From: Asparagopsis taxiformis | Lineage: Eukaryota; Rhodophyta; Florideophyceae; Bonnemaisoniales; Bonnemaisoniaceae | NCBI GenBank assembly: GCA_030407315.1 | Contig: JALQPE010000469.1 | Location: forward strand, 124,001-188,000 | Direction of reading: 5' to 3' | DNA: 64,000 nt | Shown here: positions 51,725 through 61,993 of the stretch, one piece after another | Numbering within the stretch: position 1 is the first letter of the stretch | Layout of the letters: each line of letters starts with the position of its first letter | Position numbers and translations under genes: made by a program | Notes under the pieces: generated by a model | The model's input: the letters and a program-made list of their open reading frames with translations, nothing else | The model's database searches: none | What the model was told of the DNA's origin: nothing

Positions 51725-52102
51725 TTATGAAGTAGATATGAATTTTTGCTTGAGTCTTGTAGCTTTTCCAGACCTATTTCTCAAATAATATAATTTAGCT
51801 CTTCTAACTTTAGATTTTCTCAAAATTTCTATACTAGTTATTCTTGGTGAATGGATTAAGTAGACTTTTTCTACTCCAATATTATGTAAAATTTTTCTTA
51901 CTGTAATTGTTGTATTTAGATTAGCATTATTTTTAGAGATCACTACACCTTCTGATATTTGAATTCTTTCTTTGTTTCCTTCCTTAATTAGTAATCCTAT
52001 TTTGATACTATCACCAATTTCAATGTTTGGAATATTAGTTTTTTTTAGTTTTTCTTCTATATTTTTTATTATAGTTGGGCTACTATTAATTGTATAGTTC
52101 AT
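51725..52102 (-). CDS. rpl19: 50S ribosomal protein L19
   Basis: A 125-residue protein with NIEIGDSIKIGLLIKEGNKERIQISEGVVISKNNANLNTTITVRKILHNIGVEKVYLIHSPRITSIEILRKSKVRRAKLYYLRNRSGKATRLK, the L19 pattern. It lies at the 30S-50S interface. On the minus strand a perfect TTGACA (52168-52163) lies upstream, but no good -10 at standard spacing. Divergent from clpC. Confidence 0.96.
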   Translation of the reverse strand: MNYTINSSPTIIKNIEEKLKKTNIPNIEIGDSIKIGLLIKEGNKERIQISEGVVISKNNANLNTTITVRKILHNIGVEKVYLIHSPRITSIEILRKSKVRRAKLYYLRNRSGKATRLKQKFISTS

Positions 52103-52318
52103 TTGCGAAGATACTCAATTTATAAATGATATTTTTATAATATTGATATAATTAGTTAATTATGTCAAGATGATAAAAAATGGTATTGAGAATTACAGAT
52201 TCATGGTGTAGATTATTTCGCTTTGTGATCTAATAATTTGTTATTAAGTTACTTTTATTATTGTGCTATTATTAATTAGTATCAAAGGTAATAAAAATAT
52301 TTTGTACATTTTTTCACT

Positions 52319-54781
52319 ATGTTTGAACGCTTTACAGAAAAAGCTATTAAAGTTATTATGTTGGCTCAAGAAGAAGCTAGACGTCTAGGTCATAATTTCG
52401 TTGGTACAGAGCAAATACTTTTAGGTCTAATTGGTGAAGGAACAGGTATAGCAGCTCAAGTATTAAAGTCAATGAATGTAAATTTAAAAGATGCTCGTAT
52501 AGAAGTTGAAAAAATAATTGGTCGGGGTTCTGGTTTTGTTGCTGTTGAAATACCATTTACGCCTAGAGCAAAAAGAGTTTTAGAACTTTCTTTAGAGGAA
52601 GCAAGGCAGCTAGGACATAATTATATTGGTACCGAGCATTTATTAATGGGCTTAGTACGTGAAGGTGAAGGTGTAGCAGCACGTGTATTAGAGAATTTAG
52701 CAGTTAATGTTTCATCTATTCGTACAGAAGTAATACAGATGCTTGGAGATAATGCAGAAGCCAATGGTAATGGTAATATGCAGGCTCGTAGTAAAACACC
52801 TACTTTAGAAGAATTTGGGTCTAATTTAACAGAGTTGGCTATTGAGGGTGTTTTGGATCCAGTAGTTGGGAGACAGAAAGAGATAGAGCGAGTCATTCAA
52901 ATTTTAGGACGTAGAACAAAAAATAATCCTGTTCTTATTGGTGAGCCAGGTGTTGGTAAAACAGCAATTGCAGAAGGTTTAGCACAAAGAATTGCGAATA
53001 GGGATATTCCAGCTATTTTAGAGGATAAGTTGGTTGTCACCTTAGATGTAGGTTTATTAGTTGCTGGTACTAAGTATAGGGGTGAATTTGAAGAACGCCT
53101 TAAACGGATTATGGATGAGATTAAGTCAGCAAATAATGTGATTCTGGTTATAGATGAAGTTCATACGCTTATTGGTGCGGGTGCTGCAGAAGGTGCTATT
53201 GATGCTGCTAATTTATTAAAACCGGCTTTAGCTAGAGGTGAATTGCAATGTATAGGTGCAACTACTTTAGAAGAGTATAGAAAACATATAGAAAAAGATG
53301 CAGCGCTTGAAAGACGTTTTCAACCTGTGTTAGTTGGAGAACCAAGTGTTGAAGAAACAATTGAAATACTTTTCGGTTTACGTGATAGATATGAGAAGCA
53401 TCATCAGTTGAAGATGTCTGATGGTGCTTTAGCAGCAGCAGCAAAGTATGCTAATCAATATATTTCAGATAGATTTCTTCCTGATAAAGCTATTGATTTA
53501 ATAGATGAAGCGGGTTCTAGAGTACGGTTATTAAATTCTCAATTACCTCCTGCTGCTAGAGAATTAGATAAAGAGTTAAGGGCTGTATTGAAAACAAAAG
53601 ATGAAGCAATAAGAGCACAGAAGTATGAGAAAGCTGAACAATATAGAACTAGAGAGATGGAAATAAAAGCTCAAATAGCTGCTATTGCTCAGAGTAAAAA
53701 TTCAGAACCTGATTTACAAATAGAAGATCCTATTGTTACTGAGGAAGATATTGCAGAAATTGTAGCTTTTTGGACAGGTATTCCAGTTACTAAATTAACT
53801 AAGAGTGAGTCTGAGAAGTTAATGCATATGGAAGAGACATTGCATGGTCGTATTATTGGACAAGATGAAGCAGTTATTGCTGTATCAAGAGCTATTAGAA
53901 GAGCTAGGGTTGGTTTAAAAAATCCTAATAGACCTATAGCGAGTTTTATTTTTTCTGGGCCTACTGGAGTAGGGAAAACTGAATTAACAAAAGCTTTAGC
54001 ATCATATTTTTTCGGGGCACAAGAGGCAATGGTACGGTTAGATATGTCTGAATATATGGAACGACATACTGTATCTAAATTGATAGGTTCTCCTCCTGGT
54101 TATGTTGGTTATAGTGAGGGAGGATATTTAACTGAAGCCGTGAGGAAGCGCCCATATACTGTTATTCTTTTTGATGAAATTGAGAAAGCTCATCCGGATA
54201 TTTTCAATTTATTATTACAAATTTTAGAAGATGGTAGGTTAACAGATGCTAAAGGACGCACTATAGATTTTAAAAATACTTTATTAATTATGACATCTAA
54301 TATAGGGTCAAAAGTGATTGAAAAAGGAGGAGGCAGTTTAGGTTTTGAATTAGGTGAGTCTCAAACAGAATCACAATATAATCGTATTAGATCATTAGTC
54401 AATGAAGAGTTAAAGCAGTATTTTCGTCCAGAGTTTTTAAATCGTCTAGATGAGATAATTGTATTTAGACAATTAACAAAAGATGAAGTAAGAGAGATTG
54501 CTGATATAATGTTAAAAGAGGTATTTGACCGTATTCAGCAACAAGAAATTCAATTAGATGTTACAGAGAGGTTTAAAAATCGTTTAGTGGATGAAGGTTA
54601 TAACCCTAATTATGGAGCTCGTCCTTTACGTCGTGCTGTCATGCGATTATTAGAAGATAGTTTAGCAGAAGAAGTATTGTCAGGGAAAATAAAAGCCGGT
54701 GATAGTGCAGTAGTTGATGTAACAGATGATGGCCAAGTCATTGTTCTTTTAGGTGAAAAATTAGAAGTTTTACAAGCTTAG
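52319..54781 (+). CDS. clpC: Clp protease ATP-binding subunit ClpC (Hsp100)
   Basis: An 820-residue AAA+ protein. Two N-terminal Clp repeats ([37 protein letters not shown] and the second at about 80-145) are followed by a first nucleotide domain with Walker A GEPGVGKT (about 208), a UVR-type middle segment, and a second with GPTGVGKT (about 547). It unfolds substrates for the Clp protease and works at the import motor. No clear ribosome site precedes the ATG. Confidence 0.98.
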   Translation: MFERFTEKAIKVIMLAQEEARRLGHNFVGTEQILLGLIGEGTGIAAQVLKSMNVNLKDARIEVEKIIGRGSGFVAVEIPFTPRAKRVLELSLEEARQLGHNYIGTEHLLMGLVREGEGVAARVLENLAVNVSSIRTEVIQMLGDNAEANGNGNMQARSKTPTLEEFGSNLTELAIEGVLDPVVGRQKEIERVIQILGRRTKNNPVLIGEPGVGKTAIAEGLAQRIANRDIPAILEDKLVVTLDVGLLVAGTKYRGEFEERLKRIMDEIKSANNVILVIDEVHTLIGAGAAEGAIDAANLLKPALARGELQCIGATTLEEYRKHIEKDAALERRFQPVLVGEPSVEETIEILFGLRDRYEKHHQLKMSDGALAAAAKYANQYISDRFLPDKAIDLIDEAGSRVRLLNSQLPPAARELDKELRAVLKTKDEAIRAQKYEKAEQYRTREMEIKAQIAAIAQSKNSEPDLQIEDPIVTEEDIAEIVAFWTGIPVTKLTKSESEKLMHMEETLHGRIIGQDEAVIAVSRAIRRARVGLKNPNRPIASFIFSGPTGVGKTELTKALASYFFGAQEAMVRLDMSEYMERHTVSKLIGSPPGYVGYSEGGYLTEAVRKRPYTVILFDEIEKAHPDIFNLLLQILEDGRLTDAKGRTIDFKNTLLIMTSNIGSKVIEKGGGSLGFELGESQTESQYNRIRSLVNEELKQYFRPEFLNRLDEIIVFRQLTKDEVREIADIMLKEVFDRIQQQEIQLDVTERFKNRLVDEGYNPNYGARPLRRAVMRLLEDSLAEEVLSGKIKAGDSAVVDVTDDGQVIVLLGEKLEVLQA

Positions 54782-54806
54782 TAAGTATATATAAAGCAAT
54801 TAAAAT

Positions 54807-54845
54807 AGTGTACAGATTTTTAGTTAGAAAAGTGTACACTTTTTA
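54807..54845 (+). terminator. Hairpin with T run after clpC
   Basis: AGTGTACA (54807-54814) and TGTACACT (54833-54840) are exact complements with an 18-nt loop, followed by TTTTTA. It begins 26 bases after the clpC stop. Modest stem, but the U tract and position fit a clpC terminator. Confidence 0.5.
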
Positions 54846-54934
54846 TATGGCTTATTGATTAGTAGATGTCTCTGAATATTTTCTATTTACTATATTTATC
54901 TTAAACATAATCTAGCATTTGTAATTTTGTTTAT

Positions 54935-55007
54935 TGCCAGGAACCAGATTTGAACTGGTGACACGAGGATTTTCAGTCCACTGCTCTACCAACTGAGCTA
55001 TCCCGGC
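54935..55007 (-). tRNA. trnF: tRNA-Phe (GAA)
   Basis: A 73-nt minus-strand cloverleaf: acceptor GCCGGGA with TCCTGGC, anticodon loop CTGAAAA giving GAA, T loop TTCAAAT, discriminator A. Confidence 0.98.
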
Positions 55008-55065
55008 TTCTAATATACTCTATCAAAGTCTATATTTTATTTCAACTAATTAAATTAATAATATC

Positions 55066-56871
55066 TTATAGACTATTGTTATCTTTAGTTATATACCAAG
55101 ATGTAAAAGTATTGTTGTGTGGATAAAATAATAAATTGATAGATCCAATTGGTCCATTTCTATTCTTTGCAATAAAAATATCTAAAATTTTATATTCTGA
55201 TGATTGTATTGTGTCATCATTTTCATGAGATAGCATCATTACTATGTCAGCATCTTGTTCTATCGAATTATGTATAATAATATAATTACAGAGGAATGTT
55301 GTATACTCATGCATATGTATATCATATACATCTTGATAGTTTGTTGTGATGATTTGTTGTATATGACTATTCTCAAGCATTTTTTTATTATTAGGTAGAG
55401 AAGTATATTTTATAATATGACATGTGTATATTAATGTATTTTGTCGTTGCCACTGTTGTTTTTTTAATAATTTATGTTGATGTGTGATATTTAGGTTATA
55501 GTTAGTTTCTACAGAAAGCTTGAAAGTATATTGAGATAAAAATAAAATTTTATTTGGTACATTAATAGATTTATCATTATTTGTATTTGCTCCACTAAAG
55601 TTATTTATACTAGGTTGATATGTGTAGTTAATCAAGCTCTTAATATTAATAGAGTTGAATAAATTAATTTGTATATAAGAGCTGATTGCAACACAACCAC
55701 TTTCTCTTAGGTCAGATAATAAAGGTTTTTTATCAATTCGTTTTTCAATATTTCGATTTAATTGAGATAAGATAATAATAGGTAAGTCTAAATTCTTTGC
55801 AAGAATCTTTAGTTCTCTAGTGATATGACTTAATTCTTGTGCCCGATTCTCATAACTATGATGGTCTAGTTGAATTAATTGTAAATAGTCAATTATAATT
55901 AATTTAAGTTTCTTATTATCTTTAGTGATTAATGTTGCTGTGTTTTTTATATATTCAATTGAGATCTGAGATTTATCATTGATATATAGTGGTTCTGTTA
56001 ATAATTGAGCACTGATTTTTTGTATGGTTTTCCACTCTTGGGAGTTGAGTTTACCAGATTTAATAGTTTGAAGTGGGATTTTTGATGCAATAGCTAAATA
56101 TTTATGTAATATTTGCATTTTTGACATTTCTAGACTAAATATACATATTCCTGAATTTGTAGAGTTAGTTAGATTATAAGTTATATTGATTGCTAAAGTT
56201 GTTTTTCCAGTAGAAGGCCTACCTGATATGACAATTAAATCACCTGGTGATAATCCATTTAATATTATGTCAAGTTCTTTAAAGCCATAGTATATTGTCT
56301 GTATGTCTTGATCAAAAATTGTATTGTAATTAGCTGTATTTGATAAAAAGGCTCCTATTGAATCATTTAAGTTGTCAATATTTTCTTGGTTATTATATTG
56401 AGATATGTAATTTAAATATTTTGTTGCTTTATAATATAAACTTTTTGTATGTATATAATTAATATAACTAAGTTGAATTATATTGTAGCCATACTGAACT
56501 AATAACCTCTTAATATGATTATTTTGAATAATGATGATTAATTGTTCAATATATGATTTCTTTTTTTTAGATGGGAGAAATAATTGGCTTTGTTTTAGAA
56601 TATCGATTATTTTTGGAATACCTCCAATTCTATTAAGAATTTGATTTGATGTTAAGATATGAATTAATACAAGTGTATTGATTTTTTTATTTTTAGATAA
56701 TTCTATAATACTTCTATATATTAGTTGATGAGCTTCAAAGCTAAAAGATTCAGTAGTGAGATTATTGAGAATATGATTTGTTAAAGATGGGTTTAATAAT
56801 ATGCTGCCAATCAATATTTCTTCTATTAAATAGTTTTGAGGAGGCGGTGTATAGTATGATGAATTATCCAT
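55066..56871 (-). CDS. dnaB: Replicative DNA helicase DnaB with in-frame mini-intein
   Basis: A 601-residue reading frame. The N-terminal domain (about 10-110) and RecA-like helicase domain are present, with Walker A GRPSTGKT at 217-224, Walker B LIIIDYLQLI, and a C-terminal end KNRNGPIGSINLLFYP. The helicase sequence is interrupted after LSDLRESG by residues 393-535 and resumes SIEQDADIVMML, the normal next residues. Without the insert the protein would be 458 residues, the usual DnaB size. It unwinds plastid DNA at the fork. Confidence 0.96.
   Translation of the reverse strand: MDNSSYYTPPPQNYLIEEILIGSILLNPSLTNHILNNLTTESFSFEAHQLIYRSIIELSKNKKINTLVLIHILTSNQILNRIGGIPKIIDILKQSQLFLPSKKKKSYIEQLIIIIQNNHIKRLLVQYGYNIIQLSYINYIHTKSLYYKATKYLNYISQYNNQENIDNLNDSIGAFLSNTANYNTIFDQDIQTIYYGFKELDIILNGLSPGDLIVISGRPSTGKTTLAINITYNLTNSTNSGICIFSLEMSKMQILHKYLAIASKIPLQTIKSGKLNSQEWKTIQKISAQLLTEPLYINDKSQISIEYIKNTATLITKDNKKLKLIIIDYLQLIQLDHHSYENRAQELSHITRELKILAKNLDLPIIILSQLNRNIEKRIDKKPLLSDLRESGCVAISSYIQINLFNSINIKSLINYTYQPSINNFSGANTNNDKSINVPNKILFLSQYTFKLSVETNYNLNITHQHKLLKKQQWQRQNTLIYTCHIIKYTSLPNNKKMLENSHIQQIITTNYQDVYDIHMHEYTTFLCNYIIIHNSIEQDADIVMMLSHENDDTIQSSEYKILDIFIAKNRNGPIGSINLLFYPHNNTFTSWYITKDNNSL
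55267..55695 (-). mobile_element. Mini-intein inserted in DnaB (143 residues, no homing endonuclease)
   Basis: Dna residues 393-535 start with Cys1 (CVAISSYIQI) and end with YIIIHN, the block G pair His-Asn, followed by the Ser+1 extein residue. Block F is visible as VYDIHMHEYTTFLCN. Between them the sequence is short and has no LAGLIDADG motif, so it is an endonuclease-free mini-intein. The insertion point (RESG before, SIEQDAD after) is the same P-loop helicase site used by cyanobacterial and some other red algal DnaB inteins, by established knowledge. Block B (SVETNYNLNITHQH) appears to have Asn where the TxxH histidine is expected. Confidence 0.88.
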
Positions 56872-57004
56872 TATTAGGATTATATTTATTATATGAAGAA
56901 AGTATATATAATTTTTTTGATTTACAAAAGTGAAATAAGGTAAAAATGCATTTATCTAAATCCATCTTTTTTATATAAATGCATGATAATTTATGTATAA
57001 TTAC

Positions 57005-57475
57005 TTATATATTTATATTATCAGGTAATATTTGCAATTTGAGTTTAACATGAATATTCTCAATTATTTTAATATCTATTGTGTATATACCCACTTCTTT
57101 GATTATAGGTATTGTAATTTGTTTTTTATCTAATGTTTCTCCTGTAATATTAAATATATAATTAATTATATCTTTTTCACTGACGCTTCCAAAAATATGT
57201 TTCTGGTCTCCTACTTTTTTCTTAATACTAATTTTAGGTATTTGCTCTAAATGATTTTTTGTTTTGTAAGCTTGATTTTCTAAATCTTTTAATTGATTTA
57301 GTTGAATTTGTTTTAGCATATTGATATGCTTAATTTTGCCTGGAGTTGCTATATCAACTATGCCCTTAGGAAGAAGGTAGTTTAATACATATCCTAAGCG
57401 TGCTTTAGTAATTGTACCTGGTTCTCCTAAGTTAGGTATATTTTTTTTTATGATAATAGGAATGTCTTGCTTCAT
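57005..57475 (-). CDS. rpl9: 50S ribosomal protein L9
   Basis: A 156-residue protein. The N-terminal domain IIKKNIPNLGEPGTITKARLGYVLNYLLPKGIVDIATPGKIKH is the L9 signature (usually VKxGYARNYLxPxGxA). A long helix at about 48-75 links it to the C-terminal domain (from ISIKKKVGDQKHIFGSVSEKDI). It is 130 bp downstream of dnaB on the same strand; in bacteria rplI and dnaB are also neighbours. Confidence 0.95.
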   Translation of the reverse strand: MKQDIPIIIKKNIPNLGEPGTITKARLGYVLNYLLPKGIVDIATPGKIKHINMLKQIQLNQLKDLENQAYKTKNHLEQIPKISIKKKVGDQKHIFGSVSEKDIINYIFNITGETLDKKQITIPIIKEVGIYTIDIKIIENIHVKLKLQILPDNINI

Positions 57476-57566
57476 AATGTATTAATTTAGTGTACTATAT
57501 AGAGTTTGTAAAAATCATTATATATAATATTATGATATAATCATAGTTTATGGTTTTGTGTATTTT

Positions 57567-57654
57567 GGAAAGGTGGCTGAGTGGCTGAAAGCATAGTATT
57601 GGAAATACTATTTAAGAATCAATCTTAACAAGGGTTCGAATCCCTTTCTTTCCT
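57567..57654 (+). tRNA. trnS: tRNA-Ser (GGA)
   Basis: An 88-nt class II tRNA on the plus strand: acceptor GGAAAGG with TCTTTCC, anticodon loop TTGGAAA giving GGA, long variable arm, T loop TTCGAAT. The discriminator base (57654) is also the last base of the moeB stop codon region on the other strand. Confidence 0.96.
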
Positions 57655-58754
57655 TACTTAGATAAATATCTTATACCATTTTCTAATCGATAATGAATAA
57701 TTTGATATTTGGTTAATATTAGAGAAGCAAGAATAGATCTTGAGTTATCACTACAGTAAATAATAATCATCTTATTTAGGGCTTGTTTTTTTATAAATGG
57801 AATTTTTGTATAACTTGTTAGTTGCTTAATAGGAATATTAATAGCATTCTGAATATGTTGTAGTTGAAATTCAATGTTTTGTCTAACGTCTATAATAAGC
57901 ATTTTTCTCTTATTGTTGAATAAGTATTGCTTAAAATCTTTTATTGAAAGATTATGTGATGAATCTGGTAGAAATTTATAATTACTTATTAATAAATTTG
58001 TTTTTTTATTTGATCGAATTTTTATTTTTTTGAAGTCTATTGTTAGAGCATTATATATTAATAAATATCCACTTAATATTTCTCCACTTCCAGTGATAAT
58101 TTTGATTGCTTCAGTTGCTTGTATAAGACCTATAATACCAGGTAATATTCCTAATACACCAATCTCATTACATGTATGTGGGTTTAGTTGTAGAGATTTA
58201 GGATATAAATCTGAATATGTAATACCATTTTTATAATTAAATACGCTAATTTGTCCTTCAAAATTTTGTATGGCTCCATATATATGTACTTTATGTAGTT
58301 GATAGCATACTTGATCAATAATATAACGAGTAGGAAAATTATCACTTGCATCTAAGATAATGTCATATTTTTTGAATATATGTATAGCATTATTTTCATT
58401 TAATCTTTCTGGATATATGTTTACTTGACATGAAGGATTAATTTTTAGAATTTCCTTTTTTGCACAGAATACTTTTAATTGATTTACATTATTTACTTTA
58501 TATAGTACTTGTCTATGTAAGTTTGACTCAGTTATATAATCATTATCAATAATGCCAATACATCCGATTCCAGAAGCTGCTAAATATATAATTGCAGAAG
58601 ATGCTAATCCTCCTGCTCCTATAAATAAAATACTTGCTTGTTTAAGTCTTTTTTGTCCATTTATACCTATACTATCTAAACTAAGATGACGGGCGAATAA
58701 TTTGTATTCTTCTTTAGATAAATATGTATCATAGTTGCGTGGATTTAATGTCAT
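57654..58754 (-). CDS. moeB: MoeB/ThiF-type E1-like sulfur carrier adenylyltransferase with rhodanese domain
   Basis: A 366-residue protein. The adenylylation domain starts YKLFARHLSLDSIGINGQKRL with ATP-binding GAGGLASS (46-53) and DASDNFPTRY. HTCNEIGVLG carries Cys195 at the ThiF/MoeB catalytic position. A C-terminal rhodanese domain (about 280-365) has DVRQNIEFQLQHI and active Cys333 in YCSDNSRS. The two CxxC zinc pairs common in this family are not seen. It probably activates and sulfurates ThiS (63510) and or MoaD. It converges with trnS(GGA), sharing its last base. Confidence 0.93.
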   Translation of the reverse strand: MTLNPRNYDTYLSKEEYKLFARHLSLDSIGINGQKRLKQASILFIGAGGLASSAIIYLAASGIGCIGIIDNDYITESNLHRQVLYKVNNVNQLKVFCAKKEILKINPSCQVNIYPERLNENNAIHIFKKYDIILDASDNFPTRYIIDQVCYQLHKVHIYGAIQNFEGQISVFNYKNGITYSDLYPKSLQLNPHTCNEIGVLGILPGIIGLIQATEAIKIITGSGEILSGYLLIYNALTIDFKKIKIRSNKKTNLLISNYKFLPDSSHNLSIKDFKQYLFNNKRKMLIIDVRQNIEFQLQHIQNAINIPIKQLTSYTKIPFIKKQALNKMIIIYCSDNSRSILASLILTKYQIIHYRLENGIRYLSK

Positions 58755-58832
58755 ATATCTATTTTGTTTTGTATATATCTTGTATTTGCTTAAAGATTAT
58801 GTCACTATAAACATATATTATTAATTATAATT

Positions 58833-58905
58833 GCGCCTTTAGTTCAGTTGGTAGAACGTAGGTTTCCAAAACCTAGTGTCGAGGGTTCAAGTCCTTCAGG
58901 GCGTG
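58833..58905 (+). tRNA. trnW: tRNA-Trp (CCA)
   Basis: A 73-nt cloverleaf: acceptor GCGCCTT with AGGGCGT (G1-U72 wobble), anticodon loop TTCCAAA giving CCA, T loop TTCAAGT, discriminator G. Confidence 0.97.
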
Positions 58906-58938
58906 TAGTAATATTAATTTTTTATTTATAATTAACTA

Positions 58939-58967
58939 TTGGAAAAATTATAAATTGCTCATATAAT
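58939..58967 (+). promoter_or_regulatory. Promoter candidate for rpl11-rpl1-rpl12
   Basis: TTGGAA (58939-58944) and a perfect TATAAT (58962-58967) with a 17-nt spacer. Predicted start near 58974, about 88 bases before the rpl11 ATG. Confidence 0.5.
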
Positions 58968-59061
58968 AACAATCATGAAAAGAAATTTATATAATTTGTT
59001 TTAGTTGTTTGTTGTATATGATTCTATAAATATTCATATTTATATATTAAATAAAAATCTT

Positions 59062-59487
59062 ATGGTTAAAAAAATTGTTGGAGTTGTTAAATTAGCTTTA
59101 AATGCAGGTAAAGCTACCCCAGCTCCTCCTGTAGGGCCTGCTTTGGGCCAACATGGAGCTAATATTGTGATGTTCTGTAAAGAATATAATGCTAGAACAG
59201 CTGATAAAGTTGGTTTAGTGATCCCAGTAGAAATTTCTATTTATGAGGATCGTAGTTTTTCTTTTATTTTAAAAACTCCTCCTGCATCTGTGCTTTTAGC
59301 AAAAGCAGTAGGTGTTAATAAGGGGTCAGGTCAACCAAATTTAACTAAAGTTGGATCTATTTCTCAACAACAATTGAAAGAAATAGCAGAGATGAAATTA
59401 CCAGATTTAAATACTCAAGAAATAGAAAAAGCTATGTTGATTGTGAGTGGAACAGCAAAAAACATGGGAATTACTATAGATAATTAA
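59062..59487 (+). CDS. rpl11: 50S ribosomal protein L11
   Basis: A 141-residue protein: [73 protein letters not shown] and the C-terminal [10 protein letters not shown]. The ATG at 59062 (MVKKIVG) was chosen over an upstream start 19 codons earlier. It binds the GTPase-associated centre. First of the rpl11-rpl1-rpl12 group. Confidence 0.97.
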   Translation: MVKKIVGVVKLALNAGKATPAPPVGPALGQHGANIVMFCKEYNARTADKVGLVIPVEISIYEDRSFSFILKTPPASVLLAKAVGVNKGSGQPNLTKVGSISQQQLKEIAEMKLPDLNTQEIEKAMLIVSGTAKNMGITIDN

Positions 59488-59506
59488 TATAGGAGAAACT
59501 GGATAA

Positions 59507-60211
59507 ATGCATAAATATTCAAGGCGTTTTAAGCAAATTCTACAAAAGGTAGAAAAAGACACATTGTATGATCCTATGGAGGCATTAAAATTATTGCAAA
59601 CTTTATCTAATGTTAAGTTTGTTGAAACAGTAGAGGCTCATATTGCTCTTGGATTGGATCCTAAATATGCTGATCAACAATTGCGTGCTACGCTTATTTT
59701 ACCTAAAGGTACTGGAAAAAAAATCAAAATAGCTGTGGTCACACAAGGTGAAAAAGTATCAGAGGCTTTATCTGCAGGTGCAGATATTGTAGGTTCTGAG
59801 GATTTAATTAATGAAATTATGAATGGACGTTTAGATTTTGATAAGTTGATTGCTACTCCTGATGTTATGCCTTTGATAGCAAAATTAGGTAGGGTTTTAG
59901 GTCCACGTGGTTTAATGCCGTCTCCTAAAGCAGGTACAGTGACTGTAGATCTTCAAAATGCTATTTATGAATTTAAGTCTGGTAAAGTTGAATATAAAGT
60001 GGATCGTACAGGTATATTGCATGTTCCATTTGGTAAATTAAATTTTACTTCAGATGATTTATATCAAAATTTAGTAGCTTTAAAAGAGTCTATTGAAAAG
60101 AATCGCCCTTCAGGAGCTAAGGGTAAGTACTGGAAATCAGTTCATTTATCGAGTACAATGGGTCCATCAATTACGATTGATATTAATCTTATAAAGAATA
60201 TGAATGATTAA
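59507..60211 (+). CDS. rpl1: 50S ribosomal protein L1
   Basis: A 234-residue protein: [67 protein letters not shown] and [20 protein letters not shown], the L1 signature. A GGAGAA site lies upstream. It forms the movable L1 stalk. It follows rpl11 by 19 bp. Confidence 0.98.
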   Translation: MHKYSRRFKQILQKVEKDTLYDPMEALKLLQTLSNVKFVETVEAHIALGLDPKYADQQLRATLILPKGTGKKIKIAVVTQGEKVSEALSAGADIVGSEDLINEIMNGRLDFDKLIATPDVMPLIAKLGRVLGPRGLMPSPKAGTVTVDLQNAIYEFKSGKVEYKVDRTGILHVPFGKLNFTSDDLYQNLVALKESIEKNRPSGAKGKYWKSVHLSSTMGPSITIDINLIKNMND

Positions 60212-60268
60212 TTCAATATTTTAAGGTATGTTTATTTTATTTATTAGTTTATTTGATATTTTATTTTT

Positions 60269-60664
60269 ATGACTACTAAAATTGAAACTATTATAGAAGA
60301 TTTAAAGTCGTTAACTTTATTAGAAGCAGCAGAATTAGTTAAAAAAATAGAGGAAGTATTTGATGTTGATGCATCAGCAGCTTCTGGTGGTGGTATGGTT
60401 ATGATGCCTGCCATAGGTGATGCACAAAGTACAGAGAATGTAGATGAGCAAACAGAGTTTGATGTAATGTTAGAAGAGGTTCCAGCTGCTAAAAAAATAG
60501 CTATTTTGAAAGTAGTACGTTCTCTTACAGGTTTAGGTCTGAAGGATGCTAAGGATTTAGTAGAGTCAGCTCCTAAGGTTTTAAAGGAAGCAATATCTAA
60601 AGATGATGCAGAAGAGATGAAAAATAAATTAGAAGAAGCTGGTGCTCAAGTTTCTATTAAATAA
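60269..60664 (+). CDS. rpl12: 50S ribosomal protein L12 (L7/L12)
   Basis: A 131-residue protein with an N-terminal dimerisation helix pair ([22 protein letters not shown]), a short hinge ([20 protein letters not shown]) and the C-terminal factor-binding domain ([66 protein letters not shown]). Its TAA lies inside the left arm of a 26-bp perfect hairpin. Confidence 0.98.
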   Translation: MTTKIETIIEDLKSLTLLEAAELVKKIEEVFDVDASAASGGGMVMMPAIGDAQSTENVDEQTEFDVMLEEVPAAKKIAILKVVRSLTGLGLKDAKDLVESAPKVLKEAISKDDAEEMKNKLEEAGAQVSIK

Positions 60665-60716
60665 CTAATAAATCACAAGAAGCATAAATCTATGCTTCTT
60701 GTGATTTATTAGTTAT
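60661..60716. terminator. 26-bp perfect hairpin at the rpl12/petD convergent junction
   Basis: Arms at 60661-60686 and 60691-60716 are exact complements with only 4 nt between them (AATC). The left arm contains the rpl12 stop codon, and the right arm ends 11 bases before the petD stop. It is the longest perfect inverted repeat found here and is a strong candidate for a shared 3'-end or bidirectional terminator. Confidence 0.75.
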
Positions 60717-60726
60717 TTAATTGAGA

Positions 60727-61209
60727 TTAAAATATACCTAAAGTAATAGCTTTTGATATAGGCATAGTTGCTCCGATACCTAGCCATATACTAACAAAAG
60801 TACCTATTAAAAATACTGTTGTTGCTATAGGTCTACGAAAAGGATTTTGAAATTTATTGATATTTTCAATAAATGGAACAGTTATTAAGCCAGCAGGCAC
60901 TGATGCCATAGATAGTACACCAATTAATTTATTGGGAATTACTCGCAATAGATTGAATGTAGGGAAAAAATACCATTCAGGTAGTATTTCTAGTGGTGTT
61001 GCAAATGGATTTGCTTTTTCGCCTATGACAGATGGTTCTAAAATGGACAAACCAACATCACATGCAATTGTGCCTAATATAACTACTGGAAACATATATA
61101 GTAAATCATTTGGCCATGCTGGTTCTCCATAGTAATGATGTCCCATTCCTTTAGCCAGTTTAGCACGTAGTTTAGGATCTGTGAGATCTGGTTTTTTTAT
61201 AATAGACAT
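60727..61209 (-). CDS. petD: Cytochrome b6f complex subunit IV
   Basis: A 160-residue protein starting [42 protein letters not shown], with three membrane helices and the Qo-site [22 protein letters not shown] (PEWY motif). It is the C-terminal half of the split cytochrome b. It is downstream of petB by 45 bp, the standard pair. No intron. Confidence 0.99.
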   Translation of the reverse strand: MSIIKKPDLTDPKLRAKLAKGMGHHYYGEPAWPNDLLYMFPVVILGTIACDVGLSILEPSVIGEKANPFATPLEILPEWYFFPTFNLLRVIPNKLIGVLSMASVPAGLITVPFIENINKFQNPFRRPIATTVFLIGTFVSIWLGIGATMPISKAITLGIF

Positions 61210-61254
61210 ATTTTGATTTCCTTATAAGTTATCTAATTATATAGTCGATTCTAG

Positions 61255-61902
61255 TTATAATGGTCCTGAAATACCTTGTTTCCGAATCATTAGGAAATGC
61301 ATTAACATAAATACAGCTGTTAGTAGTGGTAAAACAAATGTATGTAAGCTATAAAATCGAGTTAATGTGCTTTGACCAACGCTGACACTTCCTCTTAAGA
61401 GCTCAACTATACTTCCTCCTACTACAGGAATTGCTTCAGGTACTCCGGTTACAATTTTTACCGCCCAATATCCTATCTGATCCCATGGTAATGAATATCC
61501 TGTGACTCCAAATGATACGGTTAGTACTGCTAAGATGACACCTGTTACCCATGTTAATTCACGTGGTTTTTTGAATCCGCCTGTTAAGTATACGCGAAAA
61601 ATATGTAATATCATCATAAGAACCATCATGCTTGCGGACCATCTATGAATAGACCTAATTAGCCAGCCAAAGTTAACTTCTGTCATTATATATTCTACAG
61701 ATGAAAAAGCTTCAGCTACAGTTGGCCGATAATAAAATGTCATTGCAAAGCCACTAGCAACTTGTATTAAAAATGATGTAAAAACAATACCACCTATACA
61801 GTAAAAAATATTCACATGTGGTGGTACATATTTACTCGTTATATCATCTGCAATGGCTTGAATTTCTAGTCGCTCTTCAAACCAGTCATATACTTTTCCC
61901 AT
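61255..61902 (-). CDS. petB: Cytochrome b6
   Basis: A 215-residue protein with four membrane helices: the histidine heme ligands lie in [25 protein letters not shown] and [25 protein letters not shown]. Cys35 in NIFYCIGG is the covalent site of heme c(n). It is intronless. It is upstream of petD; ntcA lies beyond it on the same strand. Confidence 0.99.
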   Translation of the reverse strand: MGKVYDWFEERLEIQAIADDITSKYVPPHVNIFYCIGGIVFTSFLIQVASGFAMTFYYRPTVAEAFSSVEYIMTEVNFGWLIRSIHRWSASMMVLMMILHIFRVYLTGGFKKPRELTWVTGVILAVLTVSFGVTGYSLPWDQIGYWAVKIVTGVPEAIPVVGGSIVELLRGSVSVGQSTLTRFYSLHTFVLPLLTAVFMLMHFLMIRKQGISGPL

Positions 61903-61993
61903 AATATATTGTTATGGTATTATTTAAAATTATTTTACATTTAGACTACTTATGAGCATGGAGTTAGTATATTATATATTGTAACATATCTTT

